Source: Idiomarina aminovorans
GTDB taxonomy: Bacteria > Pseudomonadota > Gammaproteobacteria > Enterobacterales > Alteromonadaceae
Length of the DNA stretch: 64,000 nt
NCBI RefSeq assembly: GCF_023155095.1
Contig: NZ_JAKNDA010000005.1
Location: 186,001 to 250,000 of the forward strand
Reading direction: 5' to 3'
The notes under the pieces were generated by a model. The model ran no database searches, had not been told where the DNA came from, and was given only the letters and a program-made list of their open reading frames with translations. The translations under genes and the position numbers were made by a program. Below, in pieces: positions 45,703 to 56,191 of the stretch. Every line of letters begins with the position of its first letter. Positions within the stretch are counted from its first letter, which is position 1.

Positions 45703-48204
45703 ATGACGTTTAAAAAGCTGTTAGTGAGTGCCATGATTGCAGGTGCAGTAGCACCAGCCTACGCACAAGATGACTTTGTTGTCGAAGATATTGAAGTAAA
45801 AGGATTACAACGTGTCGCTTTAGGTGCTGCGTTAACTTATATACCGGTTCGGGTTGGTGATGAAGTGAGTGAGCTACAAATTCGTAGTGCTATTCGTTCA
45901 CTTTATTCTTCGACTCACTTCGACTATATCGATGCGCGCAGAGATGAAGACACTCTTATCTTCAGCGTTAGTGAACGGCCAACCATTGCTGAAATTACCT
46001 TTGAAGGTAACAGCGATATTAAAGACGAACAGCTTCAGGAAAGCCTGGTTGATAATAATATTGTCGCGGGTGAACCACTAGACAGAACCACTATTTCGGG
46101 TATTGAAAAAGGTCTGGAAGACTTTTATCACAGCGTCGGTAAATACAATGCCTCGGTTGATGTTCAGGTGGTTGACTTACCACGTAACCGCGTTGAGTTA
46201 CGCATGAACTTCGAAGAAGGCGATGCCGCGGAAATTGCACAAATTAATATTGTCGGCAATAAAGCCTTCTCCGATGAACAAATTTTAGATGCTTTTGAGC
46301 TTCGTGATGATCTCCCATGGTGGAACGTTATTGGTGAAAAACGTTATCAAAAACAACAGTTAAGTGGTGACTTAGAGACATTAGAATCGTTCTATCGTGA
46401 CCGAGGTTACCTGCGATTTCAGGTTGAGTCTGTGCAGGTCTCTATGACACCTGACCGTGATGGAATCTACATCACTGTCAATGTGAATGAAGGCGACAAA
46501 TACAATATCAGCGAGACCGACGTTATTGGTGATCTTAAAGGTCATGATGAGTTGGTTGAAAAAATAGCGAAAATAGAAGAGGGTACGCTCTATAATGCGG
46601 CTCAGGTTACATACATAGAGGAAATGATAAGCCGTTTTTATGGTCGTTACGGTTATGCTTATCCAGAAGTTCGGACTATGCCCGAACATGATGATGAAGA
46701 TAAAACGGTTAAAATCACGTTCTCGGTAAACCCTGGAAAACGTGTCTATGTTCGTCAAATTAACTTTGAAGGCAATGGGGCAACTAAAGACCGCGTTTTG
46801 CGCCGTGAAATGCGTCAGCTGGAAGGAGCCTGGTTATCTGACAGTAACATTGAACAGGGTAAAGTTCGTCTTGAACGACTCGGTTTCTTCGAAACCGTAG
46901 AAACCTCTACGGAGCGAGTCGATGGTCGTGACGATCAAGTGGACGTGACCTATAAAGTGAAGGAACAACCTTCCGGTTCATTTAATGCGGGTATTGGTTA
47001 TGGTGATTACTCTGGCTTGCAGCTTAACGCCGGTGTTCAACAAAATAACTTTTTAGGTACCGGTAACCGGGTTGGTTTTAATATCAGCACCAGCCGTTTT
47101 AATAAGAATGCCAGCTTCTCGTATTCTGACCCGTATTTCACGATGAACGGGGTGGGCCTGTCTGGTCAGGTATATATGAGTGAGTTTGATGCTGGTAATG
47201 CGCAAAACCTCGTAAACTACAATCAGAAGACTTATGGTTTATCCACAGGGCTCAACTTCCCAATTGATGAAATAAACCGTTTAAACTTTGGTGTTGGCTA
47301 TAAGAATCAGGAAGTGAGTGTTAATTCACAAAACCAGAGTATTGAGCAGATTCAGCAGTTTTACAGAGCTTATCTGGATGATCAAAACCCAGAACGCCCT
47401 ATTAGTTTCGATATATACGAACTGAATGCCGGTTGGTCGCGAGTAACTTTAAACCGCGGGCGGTTCCCGACCAGTGGTTCTTCGCAACAAGCGAGTTTTG
47501 AAGTTTCAGCGCCGTTTAGTGACGTGAAATACTTCCGCTTTAATTACGATTACAAACACTATTATCCGCTAAGCCGTGATCAGCAATGGTCATTTCTCAC
47601 CCGACTGAATATAGGTTATGGTAATGGCTACGGTGAAGACGATGCCGGGAATGAGTACTTATTACCATTCTGGGAATACTTCCGTATTGGCGGGCAGGGT
47701 GATTTACGCGGTTTTGAACCGAACACTGTTGGCCCAAGAGCTGTTTATGTTGTGCCGGAATCAGTCAATTCAGAGGGTATTCCGGACTTTACCGGTTTAC
47801 CAACACCGAACTACAGTTCAGAAACTGGCAATCAGGAGTTGTTTGTGCAAAACAACTATTCTTTAGGCGGTAATGCTAAAGTCTCAGGTGGGCTGGAACT
47901 GATTGTGCCCACGCCTTTTGTCGATGAAGGTATGCGCAACAGCGTACGAACCAGTGTGTTCGTAGATTTTGGTATGGTCTGGGACACGGAATTCGACTAC
48001 GATAGATACAAAGATTTGGAGAATACTAGTCCACAACCGTTAACCGACTATAGCTCGCCGGGAGATTTTCGCGCTTCGGCGGGTGTTTCGGTGCAGTGGA
48101 TTTCTCCAATGGGTCCGTTAACTTTCTCGTTAGGCCGGGCATTGAAAGAAGTTGAGGGTGATGAAACCCAAGTGTTCTCATTTAATATCGGAACCACATT
48201 CTGA
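45703..48204 (+). CDS. bamA: Outer-membrane protein assembly factor BamA
   Basis: Core of the BAM complex that folds barrel proteins into the outer membrane. 833 residues from ATG 45703 (an in-frame GTG at 45697 is the alternative). Signal peptide [19 protein letters not shown], then five POTRA domains starting [20 protein letters not shown], and a 16-strand barrel with the conserved [19 protein letters not shown] lid motif in loop 6 (VRGF-like, here LRGF). It ends FSFNIGTTF with terminal Phe. Followed by skp at 46 bp, as in E. coli. Confidence 0.97.
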   Translation: MTFKKLLVSAMIAGAVAPAYAQDDFVVEDIEVKGLQRVALGAALTYIPVRVGDEVSELQIRSAIRSLYSSTHFDYIDARRDEDTLIFSVSERPTIAEITFEGNSDIKDEQLQESLVDNNIVAGEPLDRTTISGIEKGLEDFYHSVGKYNASVDVQVVDLPRNRVELRMNFEEGDAAEIAQINIVGNKAFSDEQILDAFELRDDLPWWNVIGEKRYQKQQLSGDLETLESFYRDRGYLRFQVESVQVSMTPDRDGIYITVNVNEGDKYNISETDVIGDLKGHDELVEKIAKIEEGTLYNAAQVTYIEEMISRFYGRYGYAYPEVRTMPEHDDEDKTVKITFSVNPGKRVYVRQINFEGNGATKDRVLRREMRQLEGAWLSDSNIEQGKVRLERLGFFETVETSTERVDGRDDQVDVTYKVKEQPSGSFNAGIGYGDYSGLQLNAGVQQNNFLGTGNRVGFNISTSRFNKNASFSYSDPYFTMNGVGLSGQVYMSEFDAGNAQNLVNYNQKTYGLSTGLNFPIDEINRLNFGVGYKNQEVSVNSQNQSIEQIQQFYRAYLDDQNPERPISFDIYELNAGWSRVTLNRGRFPTSGSSQQASFEVSAPFSDVKYFRFNYDYKHYYPLSRDQQWSFLTRLNIGYGNGYGEDDAGNEYLLPFWEYFRIGGQGDLRGFEPNTVGPRAVYVVPESVNSEGIPDFTGLPTPNYSSETGNQELFVQNNYSLGGNAKVSGGLELIVPTPFVDEGMRNSVRTSVFVDFGMVWDTEFDYDRYKDLENTSPQPLTDYSSPGDFRASAGVSVQWISPMGPLTFSLGRALKEVEGDETQVFSFNIGTTF

Positions 48205-48250
48205 TAATAATAATTAAATAACAGTGACTAAAATTTGAAGGAGTTTTACC

Positions 48251-48766
48251 TTGAAAACGTTAATTAAATCAACCGTTGCGGCTGTAGCTGTATCAACAGC
48301 ACTTTTTGCCGGTGCTGCACAGGCACAACAAAAAATTGGTGTGGTCGACATGATGGAAGTTTTCCAGCAGCTACCGCAGCGTGAGCAAATTTCAGAGCAA
48401 CTGCAAACTGAGTTCCAGGACCGCTTTGAAGAAATGCGTCGTCTTGAACAGAAAGTTCAGGAACTGCGTCAAAAACAAGAGCGCGACGCGTCTATTATGT
48501 CAGCTTCTGAAAAAACTCAGTTAGAACGTGATTTAGAACAGACTATTTCTGAAGCTCAACTGAAAAGTAAAGCGTTGCAGGAAGACACTCGTCGTCGTCA
48601 GAATGAAGAACGTAATAAATTACTTGGAAAGGTTCAGGATGCTATTACTGCAGTAGCAACTGACAAAGACTATGACATGGTTCTTGAAAGCAATGCGGTT
48701 ACTTATATGAAAGCAGATAATGATCTGTCTGGTGCTGTTGTTGAGAAAATGACTTCAGGTAACTAA
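48251..48766 (+). CDS. skp: Periplasmic chaperone Skp (OmpH)
   Basis: Holds unfolded outer-membrane proteins on their way to BamA. 171 residues, TTG start with AAGGAG 8 bases upstream. Signal peptide ends AGAAQAQQ; the mature part starts KIGVVDMMEVFQQLPQREQI, and a long charged coiled coil (residues about 45-125) forms the tentacles of the trimer. Lies between bamA and lpxD, 3 bp before the latter. Confidence 0.95.
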   Translation: MKTLIKSTVAAVAVSTALFAGAAQAQQKIGVVDMMEVFQQLPQREQISEQLQTEFQDRFEEMRRLEQKVQELRQKQERDASIMSASEKTQLERDLEQTISEAQLKSKALQEDTRRRQNEERNKLLGKVQDAITAVATDKDYDMVLESNAVTYMKADNDLSGAVVEKMTSGN

Positions 48767-48769
48767 TTT

Positions 48770-49795
48770 ATGGCAGAGTACACATTGCAGCAGTTGGCTG
48801 ACCATGTGGGTGGGGAGGTGCGAGGCAATTCGCAGCTCCCCATTTTGCGCGTGGCTACCTTGCAGTCTGCTACTGGTGATGCTATCGCTTTTTTGGCGAA
48901 CAGTCGTTACAAAGCTCAGTTAGAAACAACCTTAGCTGGTGCTGTCATTGTCTCTGAAAAAGACGACAGTGAAAGCATTGATAATGCTATTCGGGTCGCT
49001 AATCCTTATGCGGCATTTGCACGAATAGCTCAGCTATTGGATACCACGCCAAAACCCGCTTTGGGGATCGCAGAGTCTGCCAAAGTTGCTCAGTCGGCGA
49101 CTATTGGCGATAATGTGAGTATTGGTGAGTATACGGTTATAGATGATGGCGCTACAATCGGTGATAATACCAGTATTGGTCCGCACTGCTATATTGGCCC
49201 TGAAACTCAAATTGGTTCCGGCTGCACATTTTGGTCAGGTGTAAAAATTTATCACCGTTGTGTTATTGGTGATAACTGCTTGTTTCATTCCGGTTCAATA
49301 ATTGGTGCTGATGGTTTTGGTTGGGCGCCTGAAAACGGTAAATGGCTGAAAATTCCTCAGTTGGGGCGTGTTGTGATTAAAAACAATGTCGAAATTGGAG
49401 CCAGTACAACAGTCGATCGCGGCGCGCTTGACGATACCTTTATTTCATCGGGCTGTATTATTGATAACCAATGTCAAATAGCTCATAACGTGTTCATTGA
49501 TGAGGACACGGCTATCGCTGGCTGTACGGTATTAGCCGGAAGCTGCCATATTGGTAAGCGTTGTATGATTGGCGGGGCTTCTGCTATCAACGGTCATATT
49601 AGTGTGTGTGACGATGTGCAAATCATGGGATTTGCTATGGTGATAAAAGAAATCACTGAGCCTGGGGTTTATGCATCAGGTATCCCTGCCAGTGGGCACC
49701 GGGAATGGCGTCGTAATGGTGCAAGATTCCGTCAGCTGGACGATCTCTTTAAACGTGTTAAAACTTTAGAAAAACAAGCTGGCGACAATAACTGA
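48770..49795 (+). CDS. lpxD: UDP-3-O-acyl-glucosamine N-acyltransferase
   Basis: Third step of lipid A synthesis, adding the N-linked acyl chain from acyl-ACP. 341 residues. N-terminal uridine-binding domain ([30 protein letters not shown]), then left-handed beta-helix repeats ([20 protein letters not shown]) with [19 protein letters not shown] and catalytic-histidine segment [19 protein letters not shown]-terminal helix ([18 protein letters not shown]) caps the trimer. Confidence 0.97.
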   Translation: MAEYTLQQLADHVGGEVRGNSQLPILRVATLQSATGDAIAFLANSRYKAQLETTLAGAVIVSEKDDSESIDNAIRVANPYAAFARIAQLLDTTPKPALGIAESAKVAQSATIGDNVSIGEYTVIDDGATIGDNTSIGPHCYIGPETQIGSGCTFWSGVKIYHRCVIGDNCLFHSGSIIGADGFGWAPENGKWLKIPQLGRVVIKNNVEIGASTTVDRGALDDTFISSGCIIDNQCQIAHNVFIDEDTAIAGCTVLAGSCHIGKRCMIGGASAINGHISVCDDVQIMGFAMVIKEITEPGVYASGIPASGHREWRRNGARFRQLDDLFKRVKTLEKQAGDNN

Positions 49796-49800
49796 GTAAG

Positions 49801-50265
49801 GTGAAAGGTTTGAAAATTAAGGAATCAGGATTTGATATTCAAGAGGTACTGGAATTATTACCTCATCGCTATCCGTTTTTATTAATTGATAGAGTGATAG
49901 AAACAAACTCTAAAGATTCATTACATGCGATTAAAAATGTCACTTTTAATGAACCCATGTTTAATGGACATTTCCCGGCTAAGCCTATTTTTCCGGGGGT
50001 ATTGTTGCTGGAAGCTATAGCTCAGGCTTGCGGTTTACTTGGTTTTAAAATTACAGAAAGTAAAAAAAGTGCAAATGATCTGTACCTGTTTGCGGGTATC
50101 GATAAAGCACGTTTTAAACGTCAGGTTATCCCGGGTGATAGGGTAGATTTCTTTGTTACTTTTGAGAAAGAACGTCGGGGTGTCTGGAAATTTACCGGGC
50201 TCGCAGAAGTTGACGGCGACGTTGCCTGTACCGCCGAAATCCTCTGTGCAAGAAGAGAAGTTTAA
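49801..50265 (+). CDS. fabZ: 3-hydroxyacyl-ACP dehydratase FabZ
   Basis: Dehydrates 3-hydroxyacyl-ACP in fatty-acid elongation and competes with LpxA for 3-hydroxymyristoyl-ACP. 154 residues from GTG 49801; TTG 49810 is the alternative and has a better-placed AAGGTG. Hot-dog motif [20 protein letters not shown] and the active-site histidine in [19 protein letters not shown] are clear. The stop directly abuts the lpxA GTG. Confidence 0.96.
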   Translation: MKGLKIKESGFDIQEVLELLPHRYPFLLIDRVIETNSKDSLHAIKNVTFNEPMFNGHFPAKPIFPGVLLLEAIAQACGLLGFKITESKKSANDLYLFAGIDKARFKRQVIPGDRVDFFVTFEKERRGVWKFTGLAEVDGDVACTAEILCARREV

Positions 50266-51033
50266 GTGATTCACGAAAGCGCAATTATTGACCCGGGTGC
50301 AAAACTTGGTACTAACGTCAGTGTCGGTCCATGGACAATCATTGGTCCTGATGTTGTTATCGGCGACAATTGTGATATTCGCTCGCACGTTGTTTTAAAA
50401 GGTCCGACAACTCTTGGTGACAATAATACGATCTATCAATTTGCCTCGGTGGGCGAGGATTGCCAGGATAAAAAATACGACGGTGAACCGACTGAACTGG
50501 TTATTGGTGACAACAATGTGTTCCGTGAATCAGTAACTGTTCACCGTGGTACGGTTCAGGATAACTCGCTCACTAAAATTGGTGATAACAACTTGTTTAT
50601 GGCCTATGTGCACGTGGCACATGACTGCATCATTGGTAATGACAATATTTTTGCTAATCAGGTAACTTTAGCGGGTCATGTTCACGTGGGAGACTGGGTT
50701 ATTTTAGGCGGTATGACCGGAGTTCATCAGTTCTGTCATATTGGCTCGCATTCTTTTGCCGCGGTTAATTCGATTGTGGTTCAGGACATCCCGCCATTTG
50801 TGATGGCACAAGGGCATAATGCAAAACCCCGGACTATCAATGCCGAAGGTCTGAAACGACGCAATTATTCCTCTGAGCAGATTCAAAATATTCGTCGAGC
50901 TTATAAAATTTTGTATCGTTCCAGCCTGACTATTGATGAAGCGCTGGAGAATATCGCCGCATTAAATGAGCCCGCCCTTGAGGGCTTTACTGATTTTGTT
51001 GAAAACACTTCCCGGGGCATTATTCGTCCGTAA
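50266..51033 (+). CDS. lpxA: UDP-N-acetylglucosamine acyltransferase
   Basis: First step of lipid A synthesis. 255 residues, GTG start with no gap after the fabZ stop. Hexapeptide repeats run from SAIIDPGAKLGTNVSVGPW, with the general-base histidine in YVHVAHDCIIGNDN (about H124) and the GMTGVHQFCHIGSHSF helix-turn. A C-terminal helical domain (RRNYSSEQIQNIRRAYKILY) follows. Its TAA shares one base with the lpxB ATG. Confidence 0.97.
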   Translation: MIHESAIIDPGAKLGTNVSVGPWTIIGPDVVIGDNCDIRSHVVLKGPTTLGDNNTIYQFASVGEDCQDKKYDGEPTELVIGDNNVFRESVTVHRGTVQDNSLTKIGDNNLFMAYVHVAHDCIIGNDNIFANQVTLAGHVHVGDWVILGGMTGVHQFCHIGSHSFAAVNSIVVQDIPPFVMAQGHNAKPRTINAEGLKRRNYSSEQIQNIRRAYKILYRSSLTIDEALENIAALNEPALEGFTDFVENTSRGIIRP

Positions 51034-52172
51034 TGGTCAGCAAGCAGCCACCTAAAATAGCAATTGTCGCCGGCGAACACTCTGGCGATCTTTTAGGTGC
51101 AGGGCTTATGCAGGCCATTTTAAAACAACACCCTAATGCTATTTTTATTGGTGTTGGCGGGCCGTTGATGACTGAGCAGGGAATGGACTCGTATTTCCCA
51201 ATGGATGACCTGGCGGTTATGGGCATTGCTGAGGTCTTCCAGCAACTGCCTAAATTATTGCGCCATCGGAAAAACCTGGTGAACTATCTAGTTTCCGAAC
51301 AGCCGGACGTGATGATAGGTATTGATGCGCCTGACTTTAATCTTACTGTTGAGACTCGTCTAAAAAAAGCCGGAATAGCGACCATTCATTACGTCAGTCC
51401 GTCTGTCTGGGCGTGGCGTGAGGGGCGTATTAAGGGGATAAAAAAAGCGGTAGATCACGTGCTGTGCTTATTGCCCTTCGAAAAGGACTTTTACAACAAG
51501 CATGAGTTGCCGGCAACTTTTGTCGGTCATCCTCTTGCGGATGATATCCCTATGCAATGGAATCAAGCTGAAGCCCGACAAGAATTGGAGCTTGAAGAGG
51601 AAGGGGCGTATCTGGCTATTTTACCGGGGAGCCGTAAGGGAGAAATTGGCCGAATGGCGCCATTATTTTTGCAGGTAGCGAAAAAACTGGCAAAAAAATA
51701 TCCGCAACTTCGGTTTGTTGCGCCAATGATAAGCAAAGAGCGAGCTCAGCAGTTTCAAAATTTGGTGGAGCAAAATAGTCCGGAACTGGATATTGCAACG
51801 CCGGTCGGTGAAAGCCGCAAAACGATGGCGGCAGCTGACTACTTATTACTGACATCCGGAACGGTTGCGCTTGAAGCGCTCTTAATAAAACGCCCTATGG
51901 TGGTTGGTTATCGTTTCCACTGGTTGTCATATCAAATCATAAAGCGTTTATTCCATGCGCCATTCTTTTCGCTGCCAAACCTGTTAGCGGGTAAAGAAAT
52001 TGTGCCGGAGCTGGCTCAGTCTGAAGCCTCGGAAGATGCCATCGCAAAAGCCCTTGAACAGTTAATTGAGCAGGATAACCAACCGCTCATAGAGCAATTT
52101 ACGAATATACATCAACAGTTAAAGGTATCGGCCAGCGAAAAAGCTGCGAATATCGTTGAATCCTTTCTTTAA
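51033..52172 (+). CDS. lpxB: Lipid A disaccharide synthase
   Basis: Joins UDP-2,3-diacylglucosamine and lipid X to the lipid A disaccharide; GT19 glycosyltransferase at the inner membrane. 379 residues. Family motifs are IVAGEHSGDLLGAGLM at the N-terminus, YVSPSVWAWREGRIKGI, LLPFEKDFY, and the nucleotide-binding ILPGSRKGEIGRMAPLFL. Last gene of the envelope block; rnhB and dnaE, next in E. coli, are not here. Confidence 0.97.
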   Translation: MVSKQPPKIAIVAGEHSGDLLGAGLMQAILKQHPNAIFIGVGGPLMTEQGMDSYFPMDDLAVMGIAEVFQQLPKLLRHRKNLVNYLVSEQPDVMIGIDAPDFNLTVETRLKKAGIATIHYVSPSVWAWREGRIKGIKKAVDHVLCLLPFEKDFYNKHELPATFVGHPLADDIPMQWNQAEARQELELEEEGAYLAILPGSRKGEIGRMAPLFLQVAKKLAKKYPQLRFVAPMISKERAQQFQNLVEQNSPELDIATPVGESRKTMAAADYLLLTSGTVALEALLIKRPMVVGYRFHWLSYQIIKRLFHAPFFSLPNLLAGKEIVPELAQSEASEDAIAKALEQLIEQDNQPLIEQFTNIHQQLKVSASEKAANIVESFL

Positions 52173-52266
52173 TTCTGTTTTTTAGAATAATAAATAGAAA
52201 ATAATGCGCTAATAATTCCAAAAAATAGACTCTATGATAGAGGTATCTGAAGTTAAGGAGTTTATT

Positions 52267-53229
52267 ATGGGGTTATTAGTTGATGGCCAATGGCACGATA
52301 AGTGGTACGACACCAAAAAGCATGGCGGGCGCTTTGTTCGCAGTGAATCACAGTTTCGCAACACTATCGCCGAAGGTACTGAGTTTGAACCGGAATCCGG
52401 ACGTTATCATCTGTACGTTTCCTACGCTTGTCCCTGGGCGCACCGCGCGCTGATTTTTCGTCAGTTAAAAGGGCTGGAAAAGCATATTGATGTGTCTGTT
52501 GTGCACCCTTTGATGCTGGAAAACGGTTGGGAATTCTCAGGTGCGCCACTTAATGAGCCTTTGTATCACTGTGACTTTCTTTACGAAATTTATTTAAAAG
52601 CTGACCCGAAATACAGTGGTCGGGTTACCGTTCCCATATTATGGGACAAGAAAACGCAAACCATAGTGAACAACGAGTCGGCAGACATCATACGTATCTT
52701 TAACTCATCTTTTAATGAGCTGACCGGTAACTCACTGGACTTTTTTCCTGCGGATAAGCAAAAGCAGATAAAAGAGGTTAACGAATGGGTTTATAACGAC
52801 ATTAATAATGGTGTTTATCGTAATGGATTTGCGACCACACAGGAGGCTTATGAAGAAGCGTATGAGTCTTTGTTTTCTGCTTTGGATAAGGTTGAAAGTA
52901 TTCTTAACCAGAATCGTTACTTAGCAGGCGATAAACTGACGGAAGCTGACTGGCGATTATTCACCACCTTAGTTCGTTTTGATGCCGTGTACTTCGGGCA
53001 TTTTAAAACCAATAAAAAGCGCATTGTCGATTACCCTAATATCTGGAATTACCTGTTAGAGCTGTATCAGTACCCGGGTGTGGAAGAAACGGTGGTGATG
53101 GATCATATTAAAACCCATTATTACGCCAGCCACACCACGATTAATCCGACACAGGTGGTGCCAAAAGGACCTGAAATCGATTTTCATCAAGCACATAACA
53201 GAGCTAAGTCGGGGAGCACCCAGTCATGA
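52267..53229 (+). CDS. Glutathionyl-hydroquinone reductase (Xi-class GST)
   Basis: Reduces glutathionyl-hydroquinones with glutathione. 320 residues from ATG 52267, with AAGGAG 6 bases upstream; the in-frame ATG at 52234 lacks a site. The Xi-class active cysteine is in YVSYACPWAHRAL (C55), followed by thioredoxin-fold VTVPILWDKKTQTIVNNESADI and the C-terminal helical part with LTEADWRLFTTLVRFDAVY. Resembles E. coli YqjG. It stands alone after lpxB and converges on the response-regulator gene. Confidence 0.93.
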   Translation: MGLLVDGQWHDKWYDTKKHGGRFVRSESQFRNTIAEGTEFEPESGRYHLYVSYACPWAHRALIFRQLKGLEKHIDVSVVHPLMLENGWEFSGAPLNEPLYHCDFLYEIYLKADPKYSGRVTVPILWDKKTQTIVNNESADIIRIFNSSFNELTGNSLDFFPADKQKQIKEVNEWVYNDINNGVYRNGFATTQEAYEEAYESLFSALDKVESILNQNRYLAGDKLTEADWRLFTTLVRFDAVYFGHFKTNKKRIVDYPNIWNYLLELYQYPGVEETVVMDHIKTHYYASHTTINPTQVVPKGPEIDFHQAHNRAKSGSTQS

Positions 53230-53285
53230 GTGTTATTTTAGCAAGGCATCGGGGAATGTTGGCGGCTAATCAGAAGTTAAGTTAA
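53226..53285 (+). other. 19-codon ORF overlapping the GST stop
   Basis: ATGA overlap with the reductase stop opens a frame reading MSVILARHRGMLAANQKLS, ending in the last bases of the convergent gene. No ribosome site and no homolog recognised; may be chance. Confidence 0.15.
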
Positions 53286-54925
53286 CGCAATTCCAGCTCT
53301 TCAGTTTGCTGCAGTAAGCGTTCATAACGTTTACTGTGGTTGATGGATAGCTGGAGACCTTCCAGCACTTTAAAGCAGTTATCACACTCATTTTTCAAAC
53401 GCCCGCGCGCTGCTTTAGGGTTTTCTTCAATAAAGCGGACGGCAGCCTGAATAAAGTTAAGAGCGGCTCCACTGTTCATCGGAGCTATTTCCATAGCGTT
53501 TTTAAACAGTTCAAGAGCGCGATTGTAGCTAGCTTCCTGATAGGCCTCGGTACCGGCTTTGTGAGTTTTAAAGAAACTGTTTTGCTGTTTTTTGGCCGCC
53601 GCTACTCTGGCTTGTAAAATTTTAGCGGTATAGTCGTCGAGCAACAGGTTGTCATCTTTATAAGCTGCAAGTTTATTGGCTTTTTCATACTCACCAACAT
53701 CCAGCAGAATAGCGATAACGTCGGGCAACAGATCTTTATTAATCGGTTGGTCTTTAGCCAGACTCTCCCCGACAACCTCGTTAAGACGATGTTGGGCTTC
53801 ACGCAGGCGACCGTTAAAAGAGTCAATGCGTGATAATAGAATGGCTTCTAAGTCTTCAAAGGAAATATCGGCATGTAGCAGATGCTCATCGTAACGTGCG
53901 CGTTGCAGTTCCATGGTTGCTTCGGTTTGATACTTACTGATTTGCTGCGGTGTATCGCTGTTTTCTGCGGCATCCAGAATACTGCGTAAATAATTACACA
54001 AATGATGCGCATTACGAAACACTGACTTACGGGCTATTTGCAAAACGTTATTCATAGCTTGCTTAGCAATGTCGAAGTCACCATTACCGCGGGCTAAATG
54101 AGCAAGCTTGGTTTGTCTCTCAATAGAAAACGGAGCCAGAGTAATAGCATCACGGGCACTCTCTAAAGCCTCTTCCAGCAGTTGCTGTTGGACATAGCAT
54201 TCGGTTTTTAAATCATGCGCCTCAATAGCATTGGGCATACGCTTAATAATATGATTAAGGATATTAAGCGCCTCCTCGGGCGAGTTTTGTAATAGCCGGG
54301 TTTCAGCCAGTTTTAAGAATACCCAGCTGTGAGAATTATCTTCCAATAATTCTTTAATTTCCGTTTCAGCTTTATCCAGTTGCCCGGTTTTATTGTAGAG
54401 CTCAATTTGCAGCTTGCGACAGTAGTTACTGTAGCGGCTATTCGATTGTATGTGCCTTTGGCAGGCATTAATACAGGCTTCGTAATCATGTTTGGTAAGC
54501 GCTTTAAATACATCTTTTAACCACATTCTGCGTTTATAAGCACGCACCAGGCGCGAGCGCAACACACGCTGAGAGAATGGCTTCATCAGGTAATCGTCTG
54601 GCTGCAGTTCAAGCGCGCTCAGCACCATAGGGCGGCTGTTATCGCCAGTGATTATAAAGAACAGCGTATGCTCTTTCATTAAACCGCGAGTTTGCAGTTC
54701 TTCCAGAACTTGCCGGCCATTGCGGCCGCGGCCTAAATTGTAATCGACTAACAGAATATCGTGCGGGTTTTTAATGTAAGCAGTAATGCCTGCTTCGCCG
54801 GTGGTCTTGACCTGAACATCTTTCGCCCCCAAGTTTAATAACAAGCCCTGGAGCATGACCTGAAAAGGTTTCTGGTCATCAATCAATAGCACACGTTTAT
54901 TATTGAGCTCTAAGGTTTTGTCCAT
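53282..54925 (-). CDS. Response regulator receiver with TPR-like tail
   Basis: 547 residues from ATG at 54925 (nine extra residues are possible). Receiver domain first: RVLLIDDQKPFQVMLQGLL, phosphoacceptor D61 in ILLVDYNLGRG, the threonine in FFIITGDNS and lysine in DDYLMKPFS. From about residue 150 the protein is a long helical array with TPR-like pairs (AETRLLQNSPEEALNILNHI; ALELFKNAMEIAPMNSGAAL). No DNA-binding or enzymatic output domain, so it probably works by protein contact. No histidine kinase nearby. Similar receiver-TPR proteins occur in Vibrio and Shewanella; the role is unknown. Confidence 0.9.
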   Translation of the reverse strand: MDKTLELNNKRVLLIDDQKPFQVMLQGLLLNLGAKDVQVKTTGEAGITAYIKNPHDILLVDYNLGRGRNGRQVLEELQTRGLMKEHTLFFIITGDNSRPMVLSALELQPDDYLMKPFSQRVLRSRLVRAYKRRMWLKDVFKALTKHDYEACINACQRHIQSNSRYSNYCRKLQIELYNKTGQLDKAETEIKELLEDNSHSWVFLKLAETRLLQNSPEEALNILNHIIKRMPNAIEAHDLKTECYVQQQLLEEALESARDAITLAPFSIERQTKLAHLARGNGDFDIAKQAMNNVLQIARKSVFRNAHHLCNYLRSILDAAENSDTPQQISKYQTEATMELQRARYDEHLLHADISFEDLEAILLSRIDSFNGRLREAQHRLNEVVGESLAKDQPINKDLLPDVIAILLDVGEYEKANKLAAYKDDNLLLDDYTAKILQARVAAAKKQQNSFFKTHKAGTEAYQEASYNRALELFKNAMEIAPMNSGAALNFIQAAVRFIEENPKAARGRLKNECDNCFKVLEGLQLSINHSKRYERLLQQTEELELR

Positions 54926-55010
54926 TAATTTCAAACAGTATCCTGATAACATTCGATACCGACAGCATACTGGCTAAAGTCAGTAATGTTAAGCGGCAAC
55001 AGAGGCTGAT

Positions 55011-55991
55011 ATGAAAGCAATTCAAATTATCGAACATGACTCCGGACAAAAAGTGCGGTGGCGAAGTCACTCAGCGTTAGACGAACCTCAATGCAAAGAG
55101 GTTCAGCTGCGAGTGTTAAGTGCGGGCATTAATCGCGCTGACTTAATGCAGATTGCGGGCAAGTATCCGCCGCCGAAAGGCGCATCAGAAATTCCCGGGT
55201 TAGAGGTTTGTGGTGTTATAGAACGAGTTGGCGCTGAAGTGGCCGACTGGGAACCAGGACAGCGTGTCAGTGCCTTATTAGCTGGCGGTGGTTTCGCCGA
55301 AAAGGTCAATGTTTCAGCCAGTCAATTATTACCTGTGCCTGAAAACTGGAGTAATGAAACGGCCGCGGGTTGGCTGGAAACCTTTGCAACGGCTTATCTG
55401 AACGTTTTTCAATTAGCTAACCTTCAGCCGGGAGAACGCGTACTGGCTCATGCGGGTGCCAGTGGTGTGGGCTCCTCATTAATACAGTTGTGTCGGGAGA
55501 GTGGCAATGAGCTTGTTGCGATAGTCGGCAGCGAGGAAAAATCGAAATTTTGTCTGGAGCTTGGTGCAAAAACCGTCATTAATCGCTATCAACAGGATAT
55601 TGTTGAAGCGGTTAAAGCGTTAGGCGAGGTTGATGTGATTTTAAATCCGGTTGCAGGCGAGTCAATAGCAAAAGATCAGCAGTATCTGGCACAAGACGGG
55701 CGTATTATATTAATTGGTTTAATGGGTGGTCGTAGTGGTGAAGTCGATTTTGGGCGGATGCTGATGAAACGTCAAAACCTGATAGGATCAACGTTACGTG
55801 CCCTGTCATCGACGCAAAAAGGACGTATTTTAAGCGACCTCTGGCGAGACTTTGGCGGTAAGTTCAAAAATAACAGAATAAAACCCATCATCGATAAAGT
55901 TTTTGCAGCAGACGATATTCAGCAAGCGTTGGATTATGTGGCAGCAAACAAAACTCAGGGAAAGGTTGTTGTAAAGCTGGCGGAAAAGTAA
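55011..55991 (+). CDS. NAD(P)H quinone oxidoreductase, PIG3 family
   Basis: Zinc-free medium-chain dehydrogenase/reductase, 326 residues. The PIG3-type opening MKAIQIIEHDSGQKV with LRVLSAGINRADLMQIAGKY and PPPKGASEIPGLEVCGVIE precedes the Rossmann part with the cofactor loop LAHAGASGVGSSLIQLC. The C-terminal half has GLMGGRSGEVDFGRMLMKR. It is likely NADPH-linked quinone or enone reduction in the cytosol. Convergent with tRNA-Tyr, 4 bp from its 3' end. Confidence 0.9.
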   Translation: MKAIQIIEHDSGQKVRWRSHSALDEPQCKEVQLRVLSAGINRADLMQIAGKYPPPKGASEIPGLEVCGVIERVGAEVADWEPGQRVSALLAGGGFAEKVNVSASQLLPVPENWSNETAAGWLETFATAYLNVFQLANLQPGERVLAHAGASGVGSSLIQLCRESGNELVAIVGSEEKSKFCLELGAKTVINRYQQDIVEAVKALGEVDVILNPVAGESIAKDQQYLAQDGRIILIGLMGGRSGEVDFGRMLMKRQNLIGSTLRALSSTQKGRILSDLWRDFGGKFKNNRIKPIIDKVFAADDIQQALDYVAANKTQGKVVVKLAEK

Positions 55992-55995
55992 TAAA

Positions 55996-56080
55996 TGGTG
56001 GAGGGAGCAGGATTCGAACCTGCGAAGGCTGAGCCGTCAGATTTACAGTCTGATCCCTTTGGCCACTCGGGAACCCCTCC
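55996..56080 (-). tRNA. tRNA-Tyr (anticodon GTA)
   Basis: Class II tRNA of 85 nt with CCA encoded. Acceptor stem GGAGGGG pairs with TCCCTCC (one G-U), discriminator A; anticodon stem-loop CAGACTGTAAATCTG with GTA at 56044-56046; a long variable arm; and T-arm GCAGGTTCGAATCCTGC. Sequence is close to E. coli tRNA-Tyr. It stands alone rather than in a tRNA cluster. Confidence 0.97.
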
Positions 56081-56095
56081 ACTCAAGAAGCGCGT

Positions 56096-56123
56096 ATAAT
56101 AACAGTCTTAGCGTTGCTGTAAA
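56096..56123 (-). promoter_or_regulatory. Promoter of tRNA-Tyr
   Basis: On the minus strand TTTACA (-35, five of six), 16-bp spacer, TATTAT (-10, five of six), then a GC-rich discriminator ACGCGC, as in stringently controlled stable-RNA promoters. Start would be about 9 bases before the tRNA. Confidence 0.7.
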
Positions 56124-56191
56124 GAGAAAACTTAAACTTTTAGGACTTTGGCCGATACAGAAGTATCTGTAACCGATTATCCAGAGTCTAA

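Noticed and set aside
52234-52266. Upstream ATG of the glutathionyl-hydroquinone reductase
   Set aside because: No ribosome site; AAGGAG is placed correctly for the ATG at 52267.
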